DNA of 64,000 nucleotides from Streptosporangium brasiliense (GCF_030811595.1 NZ_JAUSRB010000002.1:4030001-4094000), one strand, 5' to 3'. Shown: positions 16,001 to 24,987, numbered from the stretch's first letter. Numbers and translations are program-made. The notes: generated from the letters alone by a model not told the origin.

Positions 16001-16510
16001 ATGTTCGACCTCGTCATCTTTCTCGTCGTAGCCCTGCTGGGCTTCCGCCTGCTGGGGATGCTCGGCGTCGGCCGGTTCGGCACCTGGCCGGCCGGCGCGG
16101 CACACGCGATGGCGGCCATGCTCGTCGTCACCGCCAGCGCGCATTTCGTCCCCGAGAGCGTCACGGTCATGCCCAACCACGCCGACCTGGTGCGCATGGT
16201 GCCGCCGTCCGTGCCGTATCCCGATGTCATGGTCTACGTGACCGGCGTGCTGGAGCTGCTCGGCGCCGCGGGGCTCGTCCTGGCCGCGACCCGACGGGCC
16301 GCCGGGATCTGCCTCGCGCTCCTGTTCGTGCTGCTGCTCCCGGCCAACATCTACGCCGCGGTGTCCGACGTGCCGTTCGGCGGTGACGAGGCGACGCCCC
16401 TGTGGGTGCGGATCCCGGAGCAGCTGCTGTACATCGCCGTCGTGCTCTGGGTGGCCAGGTCGGCTCCCCGCGGATCCGTCCGCGCCCTGCGCCACGAGCT
16501 CGTCGGCTGA
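16001..16510 (+). CDS. DoxX-like four-helix membrane protein
   Basis: This 169-residue protein has four to five hydrophobic helices (residues 2-18, 28-48, 76-98, 100-122, 140-155). It contains the pattern VTASAHFVPE and TGVLELLGAAGLVLAATRRAAGICL, typical of DoxX-like quinone-associated small membrane proteins. Some relatives are tied to thiol/redox stress, but the role here is unknown. The ATG at 16001 follows GGGTGGGAAGCC. Expression is probably governed by the twin operators just upstream. A strong hairpin ends the unit. Confidence 0.75.
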   Translation: MFDLVIFLVVALLGFRLLGMLGVGRFGTWPAGAAHAMAAMLVVTASAHFVPESVTVMPNHADLVRMVPPSVPYPDVMVYVTGVLELLGAAGLVLAATRRAAGICLALLFVLLLPANIYAAVSDVPFGGDEATPLWVRIPEQLLYIAVVLWVARSAPRGSVRALRHELVG

Positions 16511-16550
16511 GACGGGAACGGGGGTGGCGTGGCCGGGCTCGCGGGCCCCT

Positions 16551-16582
16551 TCGCATGAGAGCCCAGCCGGGCTCTCATGCGA
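16551..16582. terminator. Bidirectional terminator hairpin
   Basis: A perfect 14-bp stem (TCGCATGAGAGCCC, 16551-16564, with its complement at 16569-16582) closes on the 4-base loop AGCC. It lies between the convergent DoxX-like and geosmin synthase genes and would serve both. Confidence 0.75.
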
Positions 16583-16597
16583 GCGGGGAGGGTCCGG

Positions 16598-18874
16598 TCA
16601 CATCTGGCCGGGCCGTCCGGGCCGGCCGTGGAACCCGCCGGCCCCGGCCGGGGCCGCGGCCCGCACCGCCGAGGTGCCCAGCCCCGTGGGCAGGAAGGAC
16701 AGGACCGGCGGCGCGCCGGAGGCCCGGCTGCGCCGGAGCTCGGCCTCGGTGTAGCGCGCGCACCTGCGGTGCCATTCCAGGATCCCCGACATCCACTCCT
16801 TGAGGTCGTCGGCGTGGCGGGTCAGGAGCGTGCGGACCGGCCCGTCGAGGTCGAAATCCTCGAACAGCGCGGGCAGGCCGTTGGCGACGATGTGCTCGAA
16901 CTGCCGCATCCGCGCCGCCATCAGGTCGGCCACGATGTCGCGGGCCTTCCAGCGGTCCACGTTCAGGAAGTTCTCCACCACCAGGACGAGGTTGTGGACC
17001 TCGCCCTCGAACTCGATCTCCTTCTGGTAGGAGAACAGGTCGTTGGTGAAGGTGGCGTAGTCCTGGGCCGCGGTGTCCAGCTCGCGCATGGTCCGGGTCT
17101 CGTAGAGGCCGGCCGGGACCACGTCCGAGTGCGCGAGCCGGGCCAGGCTCATCGTCATGTCCGAGCCGAACGTCCTGCGGCGCATCTCGATGTAGTCGAC
17201 CGGGTCGGGGACGCGGTTCTGGGCCTGGTTGGCCAGCTCCCACAGCCAGCTGGAGGTCATGGCCTCGACCGCCCCGCGGAACTGCCGCCGGGCGGCCGGG
17301 GTCATCGGCCCCGCGGTGCGCCGCCACAGGTCCGCCAGGCCCCGCTCGATCGGGCCGACCGGCTCCGGGACGGGCTCGCCGTCCAGCGGCATGAACGCCG
17401 ACAGCCGGTCGTTGCAGAGCTTCGCGGCCACGAGGTCGCGGCCCGTCCCGAACACCGCGGGGAAGTAGTCGTCGCCGTAGGTCCCCCAGGCCAGCCAGTC
17501 CGACGACAGGTTGAGCTGTTCGGGGCTCGCGTCGGCGTGGATCATCGCGGCGCAGTGCGCGAAGTCGAAGCCGGCGAAGCGCCGCTCGTCCCACAGCCCG
17601 CCGTGCCCGGTCCCCGGGACCGGGTCGAACATGCCCATCCGCCGCGCCCAGCCGACCGCGTAGCGCCGCGCGGCGTCCAGATGGGGGCTGGTGCGGACCG
17701 GGTAGGGCATGTAGAGGTCGGGCAGCGGCAGATGCCCCACCGGCTGGAACGGGACGTAGGAGTGCTGCTGGACCCTCCGCCGCAGGCCCAGCGCCGCGGG
17801 GGAGGGCAGTGGCCGGACGGCGGAGGTGCCCAGGCCGGTCGGGCCTCCCAGCACGCCGGGGGAGCCCGAGACGGCGCCGTCGTTCATGTAGCGGCTGGAC
17901 CGGGCGTGCCACTCGTGCCCGCCGGACTGCCAGTCCTGCAGGCCCTTGACGTAGGCGGCCACCCCGCCCTGCTCGTGCGGGGGCACGGCGTGCTCGGCCA
18001 GCAGGGCCGGGACCTCGATCAGCGCCGTGTTCTCGAACTGCTGCAGCCGGGAGGTCAGCAGGTCGTTGACCATCTCGGCGGCCTCCTGTGTCGAGCAGCC
18101 GAAGAACCGCTCGAAGACCAGCACCGCGTTGGAGTTCTCGCCCTCCTCCTGCACCTCGCGCTGGTAGGAGAACAGGTCGTTGCGCAGGTGCACCGCGTCG
18201 GAGAAGGTGTCCGACAGGACCCCCATCGGCCTCGTCCCGGCGAGACCGTCGGGGATCTCCGCGCCGACGGCGTATTCGACGAGGTTCGCCGACCAGGGCG
18301 CCCCGCCGACCCTCCGCCGCATCTGCACGTATTCGATCGGGTTGGCGATCCGGCCGCGGTCGATGTTGTCCAGCTCCCACATCGACTCCACCATCAGGTT
18401 GTGCGTGCTGGTGATGAAGCGCCGCCGCCACCCGTGTGACATCGCCGGCACCGTGCGCTCCCACAGGTCCCGCAGCCCCGCCTCGGCCGGGTTCTCCGGC
18501 TCCGGCGGCGTCTGGCCCTCCGCGGTCATGAACAGTTCGAGGCGGTCGAGATAGGCCTGCGCCCCCGGGAGGTCGCGGGAGTGCTTGAACTCCTCCAGGA
18601 AGTGGTCGTCGAAGAAGAACACCCAGACGTACCAGTCGGTGATCAGGTCCAGGGCGGGGCCGTCGCAGTCGGGGTGGGTGTAGGCGCACATGAGCGCGTA
18701 GTCCATCCTGGCCAGCGCCTCCTCGTCCCAGACGACGCCGCCGCCGGGTTTGGGGGCGTCGAGCATGCCCATCCGCCGGGCCCAGGCCATGCTGTGCTCG
18801 CGGGCGCGCTCCAGGTGGGGGTTGAGCCTGGCCGGGTAAGGCATGTAGAAGTCGGGCAGCGTGAAAGCCTGCAT
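16598..18874 (-). CDS. geoA: Geosmin synthase (two-domain terpene cyclase)
   Basis: This 758-residue bifunctional cyclase converts farnesyl diphosphate to germacradienol and then to geosmin, the earthy odorant. The N-terminal domain has the metal motif DDHFLEE (residues 89-95) and the NSE motif NDLFSYQREVQEEGE from residue 232. The C-terminal domain repeats the design with LYMPYPVRTSPHLDAARR, GDDYFP and NDLFSYQKEIEFEGE. Length and both motif sets match active enzymes. The ATG at 18874 gives the family start MQAFTLPDFYMPYP, but the ribosome site is weak. The gene stands alone, without the cyclic-nucleotide-binding neighbours often seen in streptomycetes. Confidence 0.95.
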   Translation of the reverse strand: MQAFTLPDFYMPYPARLNPHLERAREHSMAWARRMGMLDAPKPGGGVVWDEEALARMDYALMCAYTHPDCDGPALDLITDWYVWVFFFDDHFLEEFKHSRDLPGAQAYLDRLELFMTAEGQTPPEPENPAEAGLRDLWERTVPAMSHGWRRRFITSTHNLMVESMWELDNIDRGRIANPIEYVQMRRRVGGAPWSANLVEYAVGAEIPDGLAGTRPMGVLSDTFSDAVHLRNDLFSYQREVQEEGENSNAVLVFERFFGCSTQEAAEMVNDLLTSRLQQFENTALIEVPALLAEHAVPPHEQGGVAAYVKGLQDWQSGGHEWHARSSRYMNDGAVSGSPGVLGGPTGLGTSAVRPLPSPAALGLRRRVQQHSYVPFQPVGHLPLPDLYMPYPVRTSPHLDAARRYAVGWARRMGMFDPVPGTGHGGLWDERRFAGFDFAHCAAMIHADASPEQLNLSSDWLAWGTYGDDYFPAVFGTGRDLVAAKLCNDRLSAFMPLDGEPVPEPVGPIERGLADLWRRTAGPMTPAARRQFRGAVEAMTSSWLWELANQAQNRVPDPVDYIEMRRRTFGSDMTMSLARLAHSDVVPAGLYETRTMRELDTAAQDYATFTNDLFSYQKEIEFEGEVHNLVLVVENFLNVDRWKARDIVADLMAARMRQFEHIVANGLPALFEDFDLDGPVRTLLTRHADDLKEWMSGILEWHRRCARYTEAELRRSRASGAPPVLSFLPTGLGTSAVRAAAPAGAGGFHGRPGRPGQM

Positions 18875-19001
18875 GAACGTGCCTACTCTCTCTCGGGCCG
18901 ACTGGCGCGCTTCACCAAAGGTGATGGCATCGACACTTAAAGTAGTGTGTCGCGGTGCCCGGCCGGAAGGTGTCTCCCGAACGTCTCCCTCCGCCGCGGG
19001 C

Positions 19002-19943
19002 TCAGCCCGGCGGCCCGGCCGGCGCGGTGCCGCCGGCGGGGCGCGCCGAGGGACGGGCGGGTACGGCGGAGCGGGCGTAGGCGGTGGGGGACATGCCGAC
19101 GACCGAGGTGAAGTCACGGGTGAGATGGGCCTGGTCGCTGTAGCCGAGCTCGGCCGCCAGACGGGACCAGTCGGTGGCGGCGCTCGCGCGCTCGGCGGCC
19201 TCATGGATGCGGTAGCGGCGGATCACCCACTTCGGGGAGACGCCGACGTAGTCGCTGAACAGCCGCTGCAGGGTCCGCACGGTCAGGCCGTGCCGGGCGG
19301 CCAGGTCGTCGACGCGGGTGATCCCGGGGCTGTCCACGATCCCGGCGACCATGGCGCCCACCCGTTCGGCGACGGGATCGCGGGGCGGCAGCCGTGCCAG
19401 GAGGAAGGCGTCCAGCAGCGCCACGGCCCCGGCGTCGGAGGCGGCGAGCACAGCCGGCGCGGTCGCCTCCGCCGCGGGGCCGAAGACCTCCGAGACGGGT
19501 GGGAAGCGGTCGGTGAGCGTGGAGACCGGGGCGCCGAGGAAGGGGCGGAAGCCGCCGGGGCGGAAGCGGGTGGCGGCCACGACGCCGGTGCCGGCCAAAG
19601 TCTCCAGATAGTCGCCCGTGATCACTCCGGCGACCCGGGAGCCGCGCTCCTGGAAGACGAGGTTGACCGACGGATGCGACACGACCCGCTGCTCGTACGG
19701 TTCCGTCAGGTCCCAGCGGATGATCCAGTGGTGCTCGACGAAGGGGGCGAGCGAGGGATGGCAGGCGTGGCGCCCGTAGCCGAAGCGGGCCGCGCCCGCG
19801 TTGAGGATGCCCCGGGTGTCGCCGGCGGGGGTCACCGCGGGGCCGGGAGGGGCGGAGCCGGCCGCGCCTCCGGCGGCGCGCGGTGCCGTACCCGGGATCC
19901 CGGCTCCCGGGCGTCCGGGAGCCGGCCCACGATGCACGCGCAT
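19002..19943 (-). CDS. AraC-family transcriptional regulator
   Basis: This protein of about 313 residues ends in a double helix-turn-helix of AraC/XylS type (residues 200-290: LAARHGLTVRTLQRLFSDYV, then LGYSDQAHLTRDFTSVVGMSP). The N-terminal sensing region begins at about residue 45 with RFGYGRHACHPSLAPFVEHHW, a form usually called the DUF6597/AraC N-terminal domain. The first 40 residues are a Pro/Gly/Ala-rich stretch and may not be translated, so the true start could be further in. It is divergent from the TIGR03086 gene, a likely target. Confidence 0.85.
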   Translation of the reverse strand: MRVHRGPAPGRPGAGIPGTAPRAAGGAAGSAPPGPAVTPAGDTRGILNAGAARFGYGRHACHPSLAPFVEHHWIIRWDLTEPYEQRVVSHPSVNLVFQERGSRVAGVITGDYLETLAGTGVVAATRFRPGGFRPFLGAPVSTLTDRFPPVSEVFGPAAEATAPAVLAASDAGAVALLDAFLLARLPPRDPVAERVGAMVAGIVDSPGITRVDDLAARHGLTVRTLQRLFSDYVGVSPKWVIRRYRIHEAAERASAATDWSRLAAELGYSDQAHLTRDFTSVVGMSPTAYARSAVPARPSARPAGGTAPAGPPG

Positions 19944-19998
19944 GCTCAGGGATCATATGTCGTGTTTTTTCAAGACGGCCGGGGGCCCGCGGGAGACC

Positions 19999-20541
19999 AT
20001 GGCCGTCATGAACGAACTGCTTTCACGCGCCGTCACCCGCACCGCGGCCGTCGTCGGCGGGATCCGGGAGGACCAGCTGGACCTGCCCACCCCGTGCACC
20101 GAATTCGACGTGCGTGCCCTGGTCGGTCACATGTCGTGGGTGGCGGTGATGTTCGAGGCGCTGGCGCGCAAGGAGCAGGCGCCGCCCGAGGACGCCGACC
20201 ACACCTCCTTCGGCAGCCGCGCCGCGGGGATGGTCGCCGCCTGGTCGCGGCCGGAGTCCTTCGAGGGGACCAGCCCCACGATGGGGATGCCCATGACCAC
20301 CGTCTACCAGATGGGCCTGGGCGACATGGTGATCCACGGCTGGGACCTGGCCAGGGCCACCGGGCAGGACTACGAGGTGGACGCGGAGACCGCGGAGGCC
20401 GTGGCCGCCTTCGTCGAGCGGATGGCCCCGCAGGCCCGGCAGGCGGGGATCTTCGGTGAGCCGCCGGCCGTGCCGCGGGACGCCCCGCCGTTGGAGCGGG
20501 CACTGGCGTTCAGCGGCCGCGACCCGCGCTGGAAGCCCTGA
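19999..20541 (+). CDS. TIGR03086-family, DinB-like metal-binding protein
   Basis: This protein of about 180 residues is of the mycothiol-dependent maleylpyruvate isomerase N-terminal/TIGR03086 type. The first helix (LLSRAVTRTAAVVGGI), the motif PTPCTEFDVRALVGHM with a conserved His, and DMVIHGWDLARATGQ with a second His form the usual metal site of DinB-like bundles. Such proteins often carry out thiol-transfer reactions, but the substrate here is unknown. Two ATGs (19999 and 20008) are possible. It faces away from the AraC gene, which may regulate it. Confidence 0.8.
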   Translation: MAVMNELLSRAVTRTAAVVGGIREDQLDLPTPCTEFDVRALVGHMSWVAVMFEALARKEQAPPEDADHTSFGSRAAGMVAAWSRPESFEGTSPTMGMPMTTVYQMGLGDMVIHGWDLARATGQDYEVDAETAEAVAAFVERMAPQARQAGIFGEPPAVPRDAPPLERALAFSGRDPRWKP

Positions 20542-20640
20542 TCACGGGCCGGGAACGGTTTGCGCTCGCTTGGGTGAAGTGTCCGGCCCCCTGGCGGGGC
20601 GGGTCGTCGTAGGGGATGACACGCATCCTACGGAGGCGAC

Positions 20641-22116
20641 ATGAATCCGCGCACGTTCGCCATTGCCCTCGTCGTGATCGCCCTGCTGCTCGCCGCCGCC
20701 TGCGGCGGATCGGGGAGCAGCGGCAAGCCCGCGACCATACCGAACAGCGGCTCCGGACCGGCCGTGCCGTCCCTGGCGCAGGACCGGGACGCCGCGGCCG
20801 CCGAGGAGCGGGACACCACCGCCGACCAGATCTCCACCTTCGCCCTCGACGTGGACACCGCCTCCTACGGCTATGCCAGGCGGACCCTCCAGGAGGGCAG
20901 GCTGCCCGAACCGGACCGGATCCGCCCCGAGGAGTTCGTCAACTCCTTCCGGCAGGACTACCGGGAGCCCGGCGGCGACGGCTTCACCGTGCACATGGAC
21001 GGCGCCCGCATGTCGGAGAACGGCGCCGCGCTGGTCCGGGTCGGCCTGCAGACCCGCGGGGCGGACCCGGAGGCGCGGCGCCCGGCCAACCTGACCTTCG
21101 TGGTGGACGTGTCCGGCTCGATGGGCGAGCCCGGCCGGCTCGACCTGGTCCGCGAGGCCCTGCACAAGCTCGTCGACCAGCTCGGGCCGGGGGACCAGGT
21201 CTCCATCGTGACCTTCAGCGGCCAGGCGCGGCTCGTCGTCCCCATGACGCCCGCGACCGGGACGGAGCAGCTGCACGCGGCGGTGGATCGCCTCGCCGTA
21301 CAGGATTCGACGAACCTGGAGGCGGGGCTGACCAGCGGCTACGCCGAAGCCGCCCGCACCTTCCGGCCGGTGGCCACCAACCGGGTCATCCTGCTGTCCG
21401 ACGGGCTGGCAAACACCGGTGACACGAGCTGGCAGGGCATCCTCGACCGGGTGGAGGAGTCCGCCGGCCGGCAGATCACCCTGCTCTGCGTCGGAGTCGG
21501 CCGTGACTACGGCGACCAGCTGATGGAGCAGCTCGCCGACAACGGCGACGGCGCGGCGGTCTACGTCAGCTCGGTCGACGGCGCGCGCAAGGTGTTCGTC
21601 GAGCAGCTCGCCACCAACCTCGACCTCCGGGCCCGCGACGCCAAGGCGCAGGTCGTGTTCAACCCCTCGACCGTGGAGTCCTACCACCTGATCGGCTACG
21701 AGAACCGCCGGATCGCCGCCGAGGACTTCCGCGACGACACCAAGGACGGCGGCGAGATCGGCCCGGGCCACTCGGTGACCGCCCTGTACGAGGTACGGCT
21801 GCGCAGCGGCGCCTCCGGCCAGCTGGCCATGGCCACGGTGCGCTGGCAGGACCCCGACACCCGGGGCCCCGGCGAGACCAGCCGCTCCCTGGAGTCGGCC
21901 GACCTGTCCCCCTCGGTCTGGCGCGGGACCTCGCCGAGGTTCCAGGTGGACGTGGTGGCGGCGGCCTTCGCCGAATACCTTCGGACCCGCGAGTGGACCG
22001 CCGGGGTGGGGGCCGGGGAACTCGCCGAGCACGCCGCGCGGCTGGCCTCCTCCACCGAGGACGCCGCGGTGTCCGAGCTCGCCGGACTGATCGGCCGGGC
22101 CACGTCGCTGGGCTGA
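20641..22116 (+). CDS. von Willebrand factor A domain lipoprotein (YfbK-like)
   Basis: This 491-residue secreted lipoprotein has a signal peptide with lipobox LAAAC, so Cys21 is the lipidated residue. Next come a low-complexity linker, the VWA_N region (STFALDVDTASYGYARR and RIRPEEFVNSFRQDY), and the VWA fold with metal-binding DVSGSM at residues 156-161. A C-terminal YfbK domain starts at about residue 330. Family members hold a metal in the MIDAS site and bind partners at the cell surface; the role is not defined. GGAGG is placed correctly before the ATG. Confidence 0.85.
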   Translation: MNPRTFAIALVVIALLLAAACGGSGSSGKPATIPNSGSGPAVPSLAQDRDAAAAEERDTTADQISTFALDVDTASYGYARRTLQEGRLPEPDRIRPEEFVNSFRQDYREPGGDGFTVHMDGARMSENGAALVRVGLQTRGADPEARRPANLTFVVDVSGSMGEPGRLDLVREALHKLVDQLGPGDQVSIVTFSGQARLVVPMTPATGTEQLHAAVDRLAVQDSTNLEAGLTSGYAEAARTFRPVATNRVILLSDGLANTGDTSWQGILDRVEESAGRQITLLCVGVGRDYGDQLMEQLADNGDGAAVYVSSVDGARKVFVEQLATNLDLRARDAKAQVVFNPSTVESYHLIGYENRRIAAEDFRDDTKDGGEIGPGHSVTALYEVRLRSGASGQLAMATVRWQDPDTRGPGETSRSLESADLSPSVWRGTSPRFQVDVVAAAFAEYLRTREWTAGVGAGELAEHAARLASSTEDAAVSELAGLIGRATSLG

Positions 22117-22240
22117 CGCCCGCCGCCCCGGGCGGCCCGGGACCGGGCCGGGCCGCCGCTCGGCGTCCCGGCCCACCAATCCGGGCCGCCGCCTTCCCCG
22201 GAGGCAGGGCGGTTGCGCCGCGTCCGCCGCGCGCGGACGG

Positions 22241-22269
22241 TTTCTGAGTGGTCCCCGATGTCCTATACA
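22241..22269 (+). promoter_or_regulatory. Promoter of tRNA-Ala
   Basis: TTTCTG (22241-22246) and TATACA (22264-22269) are separated by 17 bases, 47 bases before the mature tRNA. The -10 hexamer is one of the best in the window. Confidence 0.5.
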
Positions 22270-22315
22270 CTGGCGTGGTGCCGCTGGGGCGAGAGACCGG
22301 CGACACGAAACCTGA

Positions 22316-22388
22316 GGGGCTATGGCGCAGCTGGTAGCGCGCCTCCATGGCATGGAGGAGGTCTGGGGTTCGAATCCCCATAGCTCCA
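22316..22388 (+). tRNA. tRNA-Ala (anticodon GGC)
   Basis: This is a complete cloverleaf. The acceptor arms GGGGCTA/TAGCTCC pair with the G3:U70 wobble that identifies alanine tRNAs. The anticodon stem CCTCC/GGAGG carries the loop ATGGCAT, giving anticodon GGC, which reads GCC. The T arm is CTGGG-GTTCGAA-TCCCCA-like with the normal TTCGAAT. Discriminator base is A, and the CCA end is not encoded. A promoter precedes it and a repeat hairpin follows. Confidence 0.95.
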
Positions 22389-22424
22389 CAGCGGGCCGTT
22401 CCTGAGACGGCTGGCAGTTGGTTG

Positions 22425-22465
22425 ACGAGATCCCGTCCGATCACCTCGATCGGGCGGGATCTCGT
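22425..22465. repeat. Hairpin repeat copy 2, after tRNA-Ala
   Basis: The arms ACGAGATCCC-GT-CCGAT and ATCGG-GC-GGGATCTCGT pair along their full length with one G-T wobble around the loop CACCTCG. Core and loop match copy 1 at 388-430. Both differ at the same stem step: copy 1 has an A-C mismatch where copy 2 has a G-C pair, and a T-A pair where copy 2 has T-G. It begins 37 bases after the tRNA and could end its transcript. Confidence 0.65.
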
Positions 22466-22469
22466 CGTT

Positions 22470-22667
22470 CTCCGGGTCGGCGTGACCGCCGGTGGCCTCG
22501 TCCAAGGTAAGCCTGACCACCGGAACATCCTTGAGCGTGCCATCCCGCTCGGGGACGGAGTCCTGCTGGAGGAAGGCGGCAAGGCTGGAGTTCCGGTCGG
22601 GCCCGCTCACCGAACAGCTCGTACAGTACGTCGCTCTCATAGTGGACGGCAGGAAGACGTTCTCCAC
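22470..22667 (-). pseudogene. Decayed fragment of an unrecognised gene
   Basis: Two overlapping minus-strand frames show coding-like codon use over part of this stretch. One reads VHYESDVLYELFGERARPEL and another reads NSSLAAFLQQDSVPERDGTL followed by KDVPVVRLTLDEATGGHADPE. Joining them would need one frameshift. The second frame runs through the hairpin repeat with no proper stop, so this is not an intact gene. I do not recognise the family. It may equally be a chance frame. Confidence 0.3.
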
Positions 22668-22695
22668 ACGCGTATGCCGCGTGCATGATGCCTCC

Positions 22696-23103
22696 GTGAG
22701 ACCTGAAGACGGAGACGCGATTCTCAGGAACTACTTCGCCCCCTGGATCCAGGAACTCGGGCTGGCCGTGGAGGAGGTCGGCGAGCGCCATGCGATCGTG
22801 CGCCTGCCGTGGTCGGACTCGCTGGCCAGGGAGGGCGGCGGGCTGTGCGGCCAGGCCATGATGGCCGCCGCCGACACCGCCACCGTGGTGGCCATCTCCG
22901 CAGCCCGCGGCGGGTTCGTGCCGATGACGACGGTGCAGCAGTCGACGACGTTCCAGCGGCCGGTCATGGGCAAGGACGTGCTGCTCCACGTCTGGATCAC
23001 CAAGCTGGGCCGCACGCTGGCCTTCTGCGACGTCACCATGATCCCCGACGGCGCCACCGAGCCCTCGGCCCACGCCACCACCGTCTATGCCATCCTCGCC
23101 TGA
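22696..23103 (+). CDS. PaaI-type hotdog thioesterase
   Basis: This 135-residue single hotdog domain has an N-terminal helix (AILRNYFAPWIQELGL) and the motif SLAREGGGLCGQAMMAAADTATVVAI, in which the long helix packs against the sheet. It ends in SAHATTVYAIL. The PaaI-type catalytic pattern HGG...N is partly changed: Gly-Gly-Gly-Leu-Cys-Gly replaces the usual N/H-x-G-G. Family members hydrolyse acyl-CoA thioesters. The GTG at 22696 is preferred for fit to the family start, with GTG at 22681 as an alternative; neither has a clear ribosome site. Confidence 0.75.
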   Translation: MRPEDGDAILRNYFAPWIQELGLAVEEVGERHAIVRLPWSDSLAREGGGLCGQAMMAAADTATVVAISAARGGFVPMTTVQQSTTFQRPVMGKDVLLHVWITKLGRTLAFCDVTMIPDGATEPSAHATTVYAILA

Positions 23104-23107
23104 CGCG

Positions 23108-23250
23108 CTATGAGAGGCGGCCGGCGGCGACGGCGGACTCCAGCCCGACGAGCACGCCGTCCTCGTCCTGGTAACGACGGGGAGAAGGAACTGCTGCCCG
23201 TCGCCGAGCACACCGCCGGGGCCTCCCGGCTCGGCGGAGACGGCCCTCAC
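23108..23250 (-). pseudogene. Short frameshifted gene fragment
   Basis: On the minus strand a GTG at 23250 opens VRAVSAEPGGPGGVLGDGQQ, then FLLPVV. A change of frame continues it as QDEDGVLVGLESAVAAGRLS followed by TAG. The two halves read naturally as one protein end, suggesting a single indel near 23170. I cannot name the parent family. The fragment lies between the thioesterase and the exporter. Confidence 0.35.
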
Positions 23251-23285
23251 CGGACGCGCCTGACCCACCGGTCCGGCGCTCGGCG

Positions 23286-24893
23286 CTAATGCCCGCAAGT
23301 AGAGTCTCGTGCCCCGGAGTCGGCGGGGTGGGTCGATGAGGGCCGCGCCGCAGGGGGGTTGGCGCCTTGCGGCTGCTCCCGGCCGCCTCCGGGCGGCACG
23401 GAGTCCTTGCTGCGGATGAGCGCGAAAGCCAGGATGCCGCCGACGACGGCCATCATGCCGCCGGCGAGCAGCAGGTCGTTGAGAGACGACGCGAAGCCCG
23501 CCCCCGCCGCCTCCCAGAGCCGGCCGCGGTCTTGCAGTGCCGCTGAGCCGATCACCTGGCCGGGATCGCCGCGATGTACGGCGTCCGCGAGTCGGTCGGT
23601 GTAGCCGCGCAGTTCCGGAGTGGAGCCGAGCCGCTCCTTCAGGCCGGAATACAGCGACGACGAGAACATCGAGCCGTACAGGGCGATGCCGACGGCGATG
23701 CCGACCTGCCGGAAGGTCTGGTTCACACCGGAGGCCATGCCGGAGCGGTGGGCCGGTACGACGCCCACCGCGGTCGAGGCCAGTGGCGGGTTGACCATGC
23801 CGCTGCCGATGCCCGCGACGACGAATCCGGGGACGAGGTGCGTCCACTCCGATCCGGCGTCCAGTCCCGTCATCAGCAACAGGCCGACGCCCACCAGGAT
23901 GAGGCCCGGACCGATGAGCCACCTGGCCGGGACGTGGCTCGACAGCCGGCCCGCCACTGTCGCGGCGACGGTCGAGCAGGCCGAGACGACGAGCAGCCGG
24001 GCGCCGGCGCCCAGGGGGCTGTGGCCGAGGGCGTTCTGGAGGTACAGCACGAGGTACAGGAACATCGCGAACAGCGAGGCGTTCATGGCGAACGCGGCGA
24101 TCGAACCGCCGAGGAACGTCGGAGTCCGCAGCAGCGACAGGTCGAACATCGGCTCGGACACCTTCGCCTCGACCGCGAGGAACGCGGCCAGGAACACCGC
24201 CGCCAGGACGGAGCAGATCACGACCCCGCGGTCGCTCCACGCCGTCTCGCCCGCCCTGATCAGCGCGTACACGAGGCTGAAGAGCCCGGCGGTCAGCGTG
24301 CTGACCCCCGGCCAGTCGATCCGGGAAGCGTACGGCGAGCGCGACTCGTCCACCCGGCGCACGGCGGCGGCGATCGCGGCGACACCTATCGGCAGATTGA
24401 CCAGGAAGATGCCGCGCCAGCTGATCCAGGTCGTGATCGCGCCCCCGAGGATCGGGCCGAGGGCGGTGGCCACGCCGGCCACGGCGCCCCACACGCCGAA
24501 GGCGATGCCGCGTTCGCGGCCCTGGAACGTGGTGGCGATCAGCGCCGGCGACGTGGCGAACATGACCGCGCCGCCGACCCCCTGGACCGCCCGGGAGGCG
24601 ATCAGCGTCAGCGGGTCCTGCGCGACGCCGCACAGCAGCGAGCCGGCCGTGAAGACCGTCAGGCCGATGAGGAACAGCAGCCGCCTGCCGAACCGGTCGG
24701 CGAGGGACCCCGAGGTGAGCAGGAGCGCCGCGAGGGTCAGCGCGTAAGCGTCAGTCACCCACTGCAGGTCGCCGAAGCTCGCGTCCAACGCGTGCTGCAT
24801 GTCCGGAAGCGCGACGACGACGATCGTGATGTCGAGCAGCAGCATGAACGTCGCGGCGCACGCCACCACCAGCGTCCACCACTTGCGTGCCAT
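23286..24893 (-). CDS. MFS drug exporter, 14-helix DHA2 family
   Basis: This 535-residue exporter has the DHA2 (EmrB/QacA) pattern. Motif D1 LLLDITIVVVALP is in helix 1. Motif A GSLADRFGRR is in the loop 2-3. Motif C GVATALGPILGGAITTWISWR is in helix 5, and 14 hydrophobic segments are countable. The last 40 residues are hydrophilic. It should use the proton gradient to expel hydrophobic drugs. AAGGAGG precedes the ATG. It is divergent from a ribbon-helix-helix gene and shares a 95-base promoter region with it, so that protein is the natural candidate repressor. Confidence 0.9.
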   Translation of the reverse strand: MARKWWTLVVACAATFMLLLDITIVVVALPDMQHALDASFGDLQWVTDAYALTLAALLLTSGSLADRFGRRLLFLIGLTVFTAGSLLCGVAQDPLTLIASRAVQGVGGAVMFATSPALIATTFQGRERGIAFGVWGAVAGVATALGPILGGAITTWISWRGIFLVNLPIGVAAIAAAVRRVDESRSPYASRIDWPGVSTLTAGLFSLVYALIRAGETAWSDRGVVICSVLAAVFLAAFLAVEAKVSEPMFDLSLLRTPTFLGGSIAAFAMNASLFAMFLYLVLYLQNALGHSPLGAGARLLVVSACSTVAATVAGRLSSHVPARWLIGPGLILVGVGLLLMTGLDAGSEWTHLVPGFVVAGIGSGMVNPPLASTAVGVVPAHRSGMASGVNQTFRQVGIAVGIALYGSMFSSSLYSGLKERLGSTPELRGYTDRLADAVHRGDPGQVIGSAALQDRGRLWEAAGAGFASSLNDLLLAGGMMAVVGGILAFALIRSKDSVPPGGGREQPQGANPPAARPSSTHPADSGARDSTCGH

Positions 24894-24955
24894 GGTCCAG
24901 ATCCTCCTTGCTGCGCGGTTCGTCGCGCTGGGAACGGAGACGAGGGGCCTCGTCC

Positions 24956-24986
24956 CTAGGATCCTTGATTTCTAGGATGCTAGCAT
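24956..24986. promoter_or_regulatory. Operator candidates between exporter and RHH gene
   Basis: CTAGGATCC (24956-24964) is repeated as CTAGGATGC (24972-24980), 16 bases apart, and the second copy runs into the perfect palindrome ATGCTAGCAT (24977-24986). Direct repeats of this size fit a ribbon-helix-helix repressor binding as cooperating dimers. TAGGAT at 24973 could also be the -10 of a near-leaderless RHH transcript. Confidence 0.5.
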
Positions 24987-24987
24987 T

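Larger units (their letters stand above)
22389..22695. other. Gap after tRNA-Ala with repeat and gene debris
   Basis: This 307-base gap holds the second copy of the hairpin repeat (22425-22465) and then a stretch that looks like a decayed minus-strand gene (about 22470-22667). No intact gene is apparent. Confidence 0.5.
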
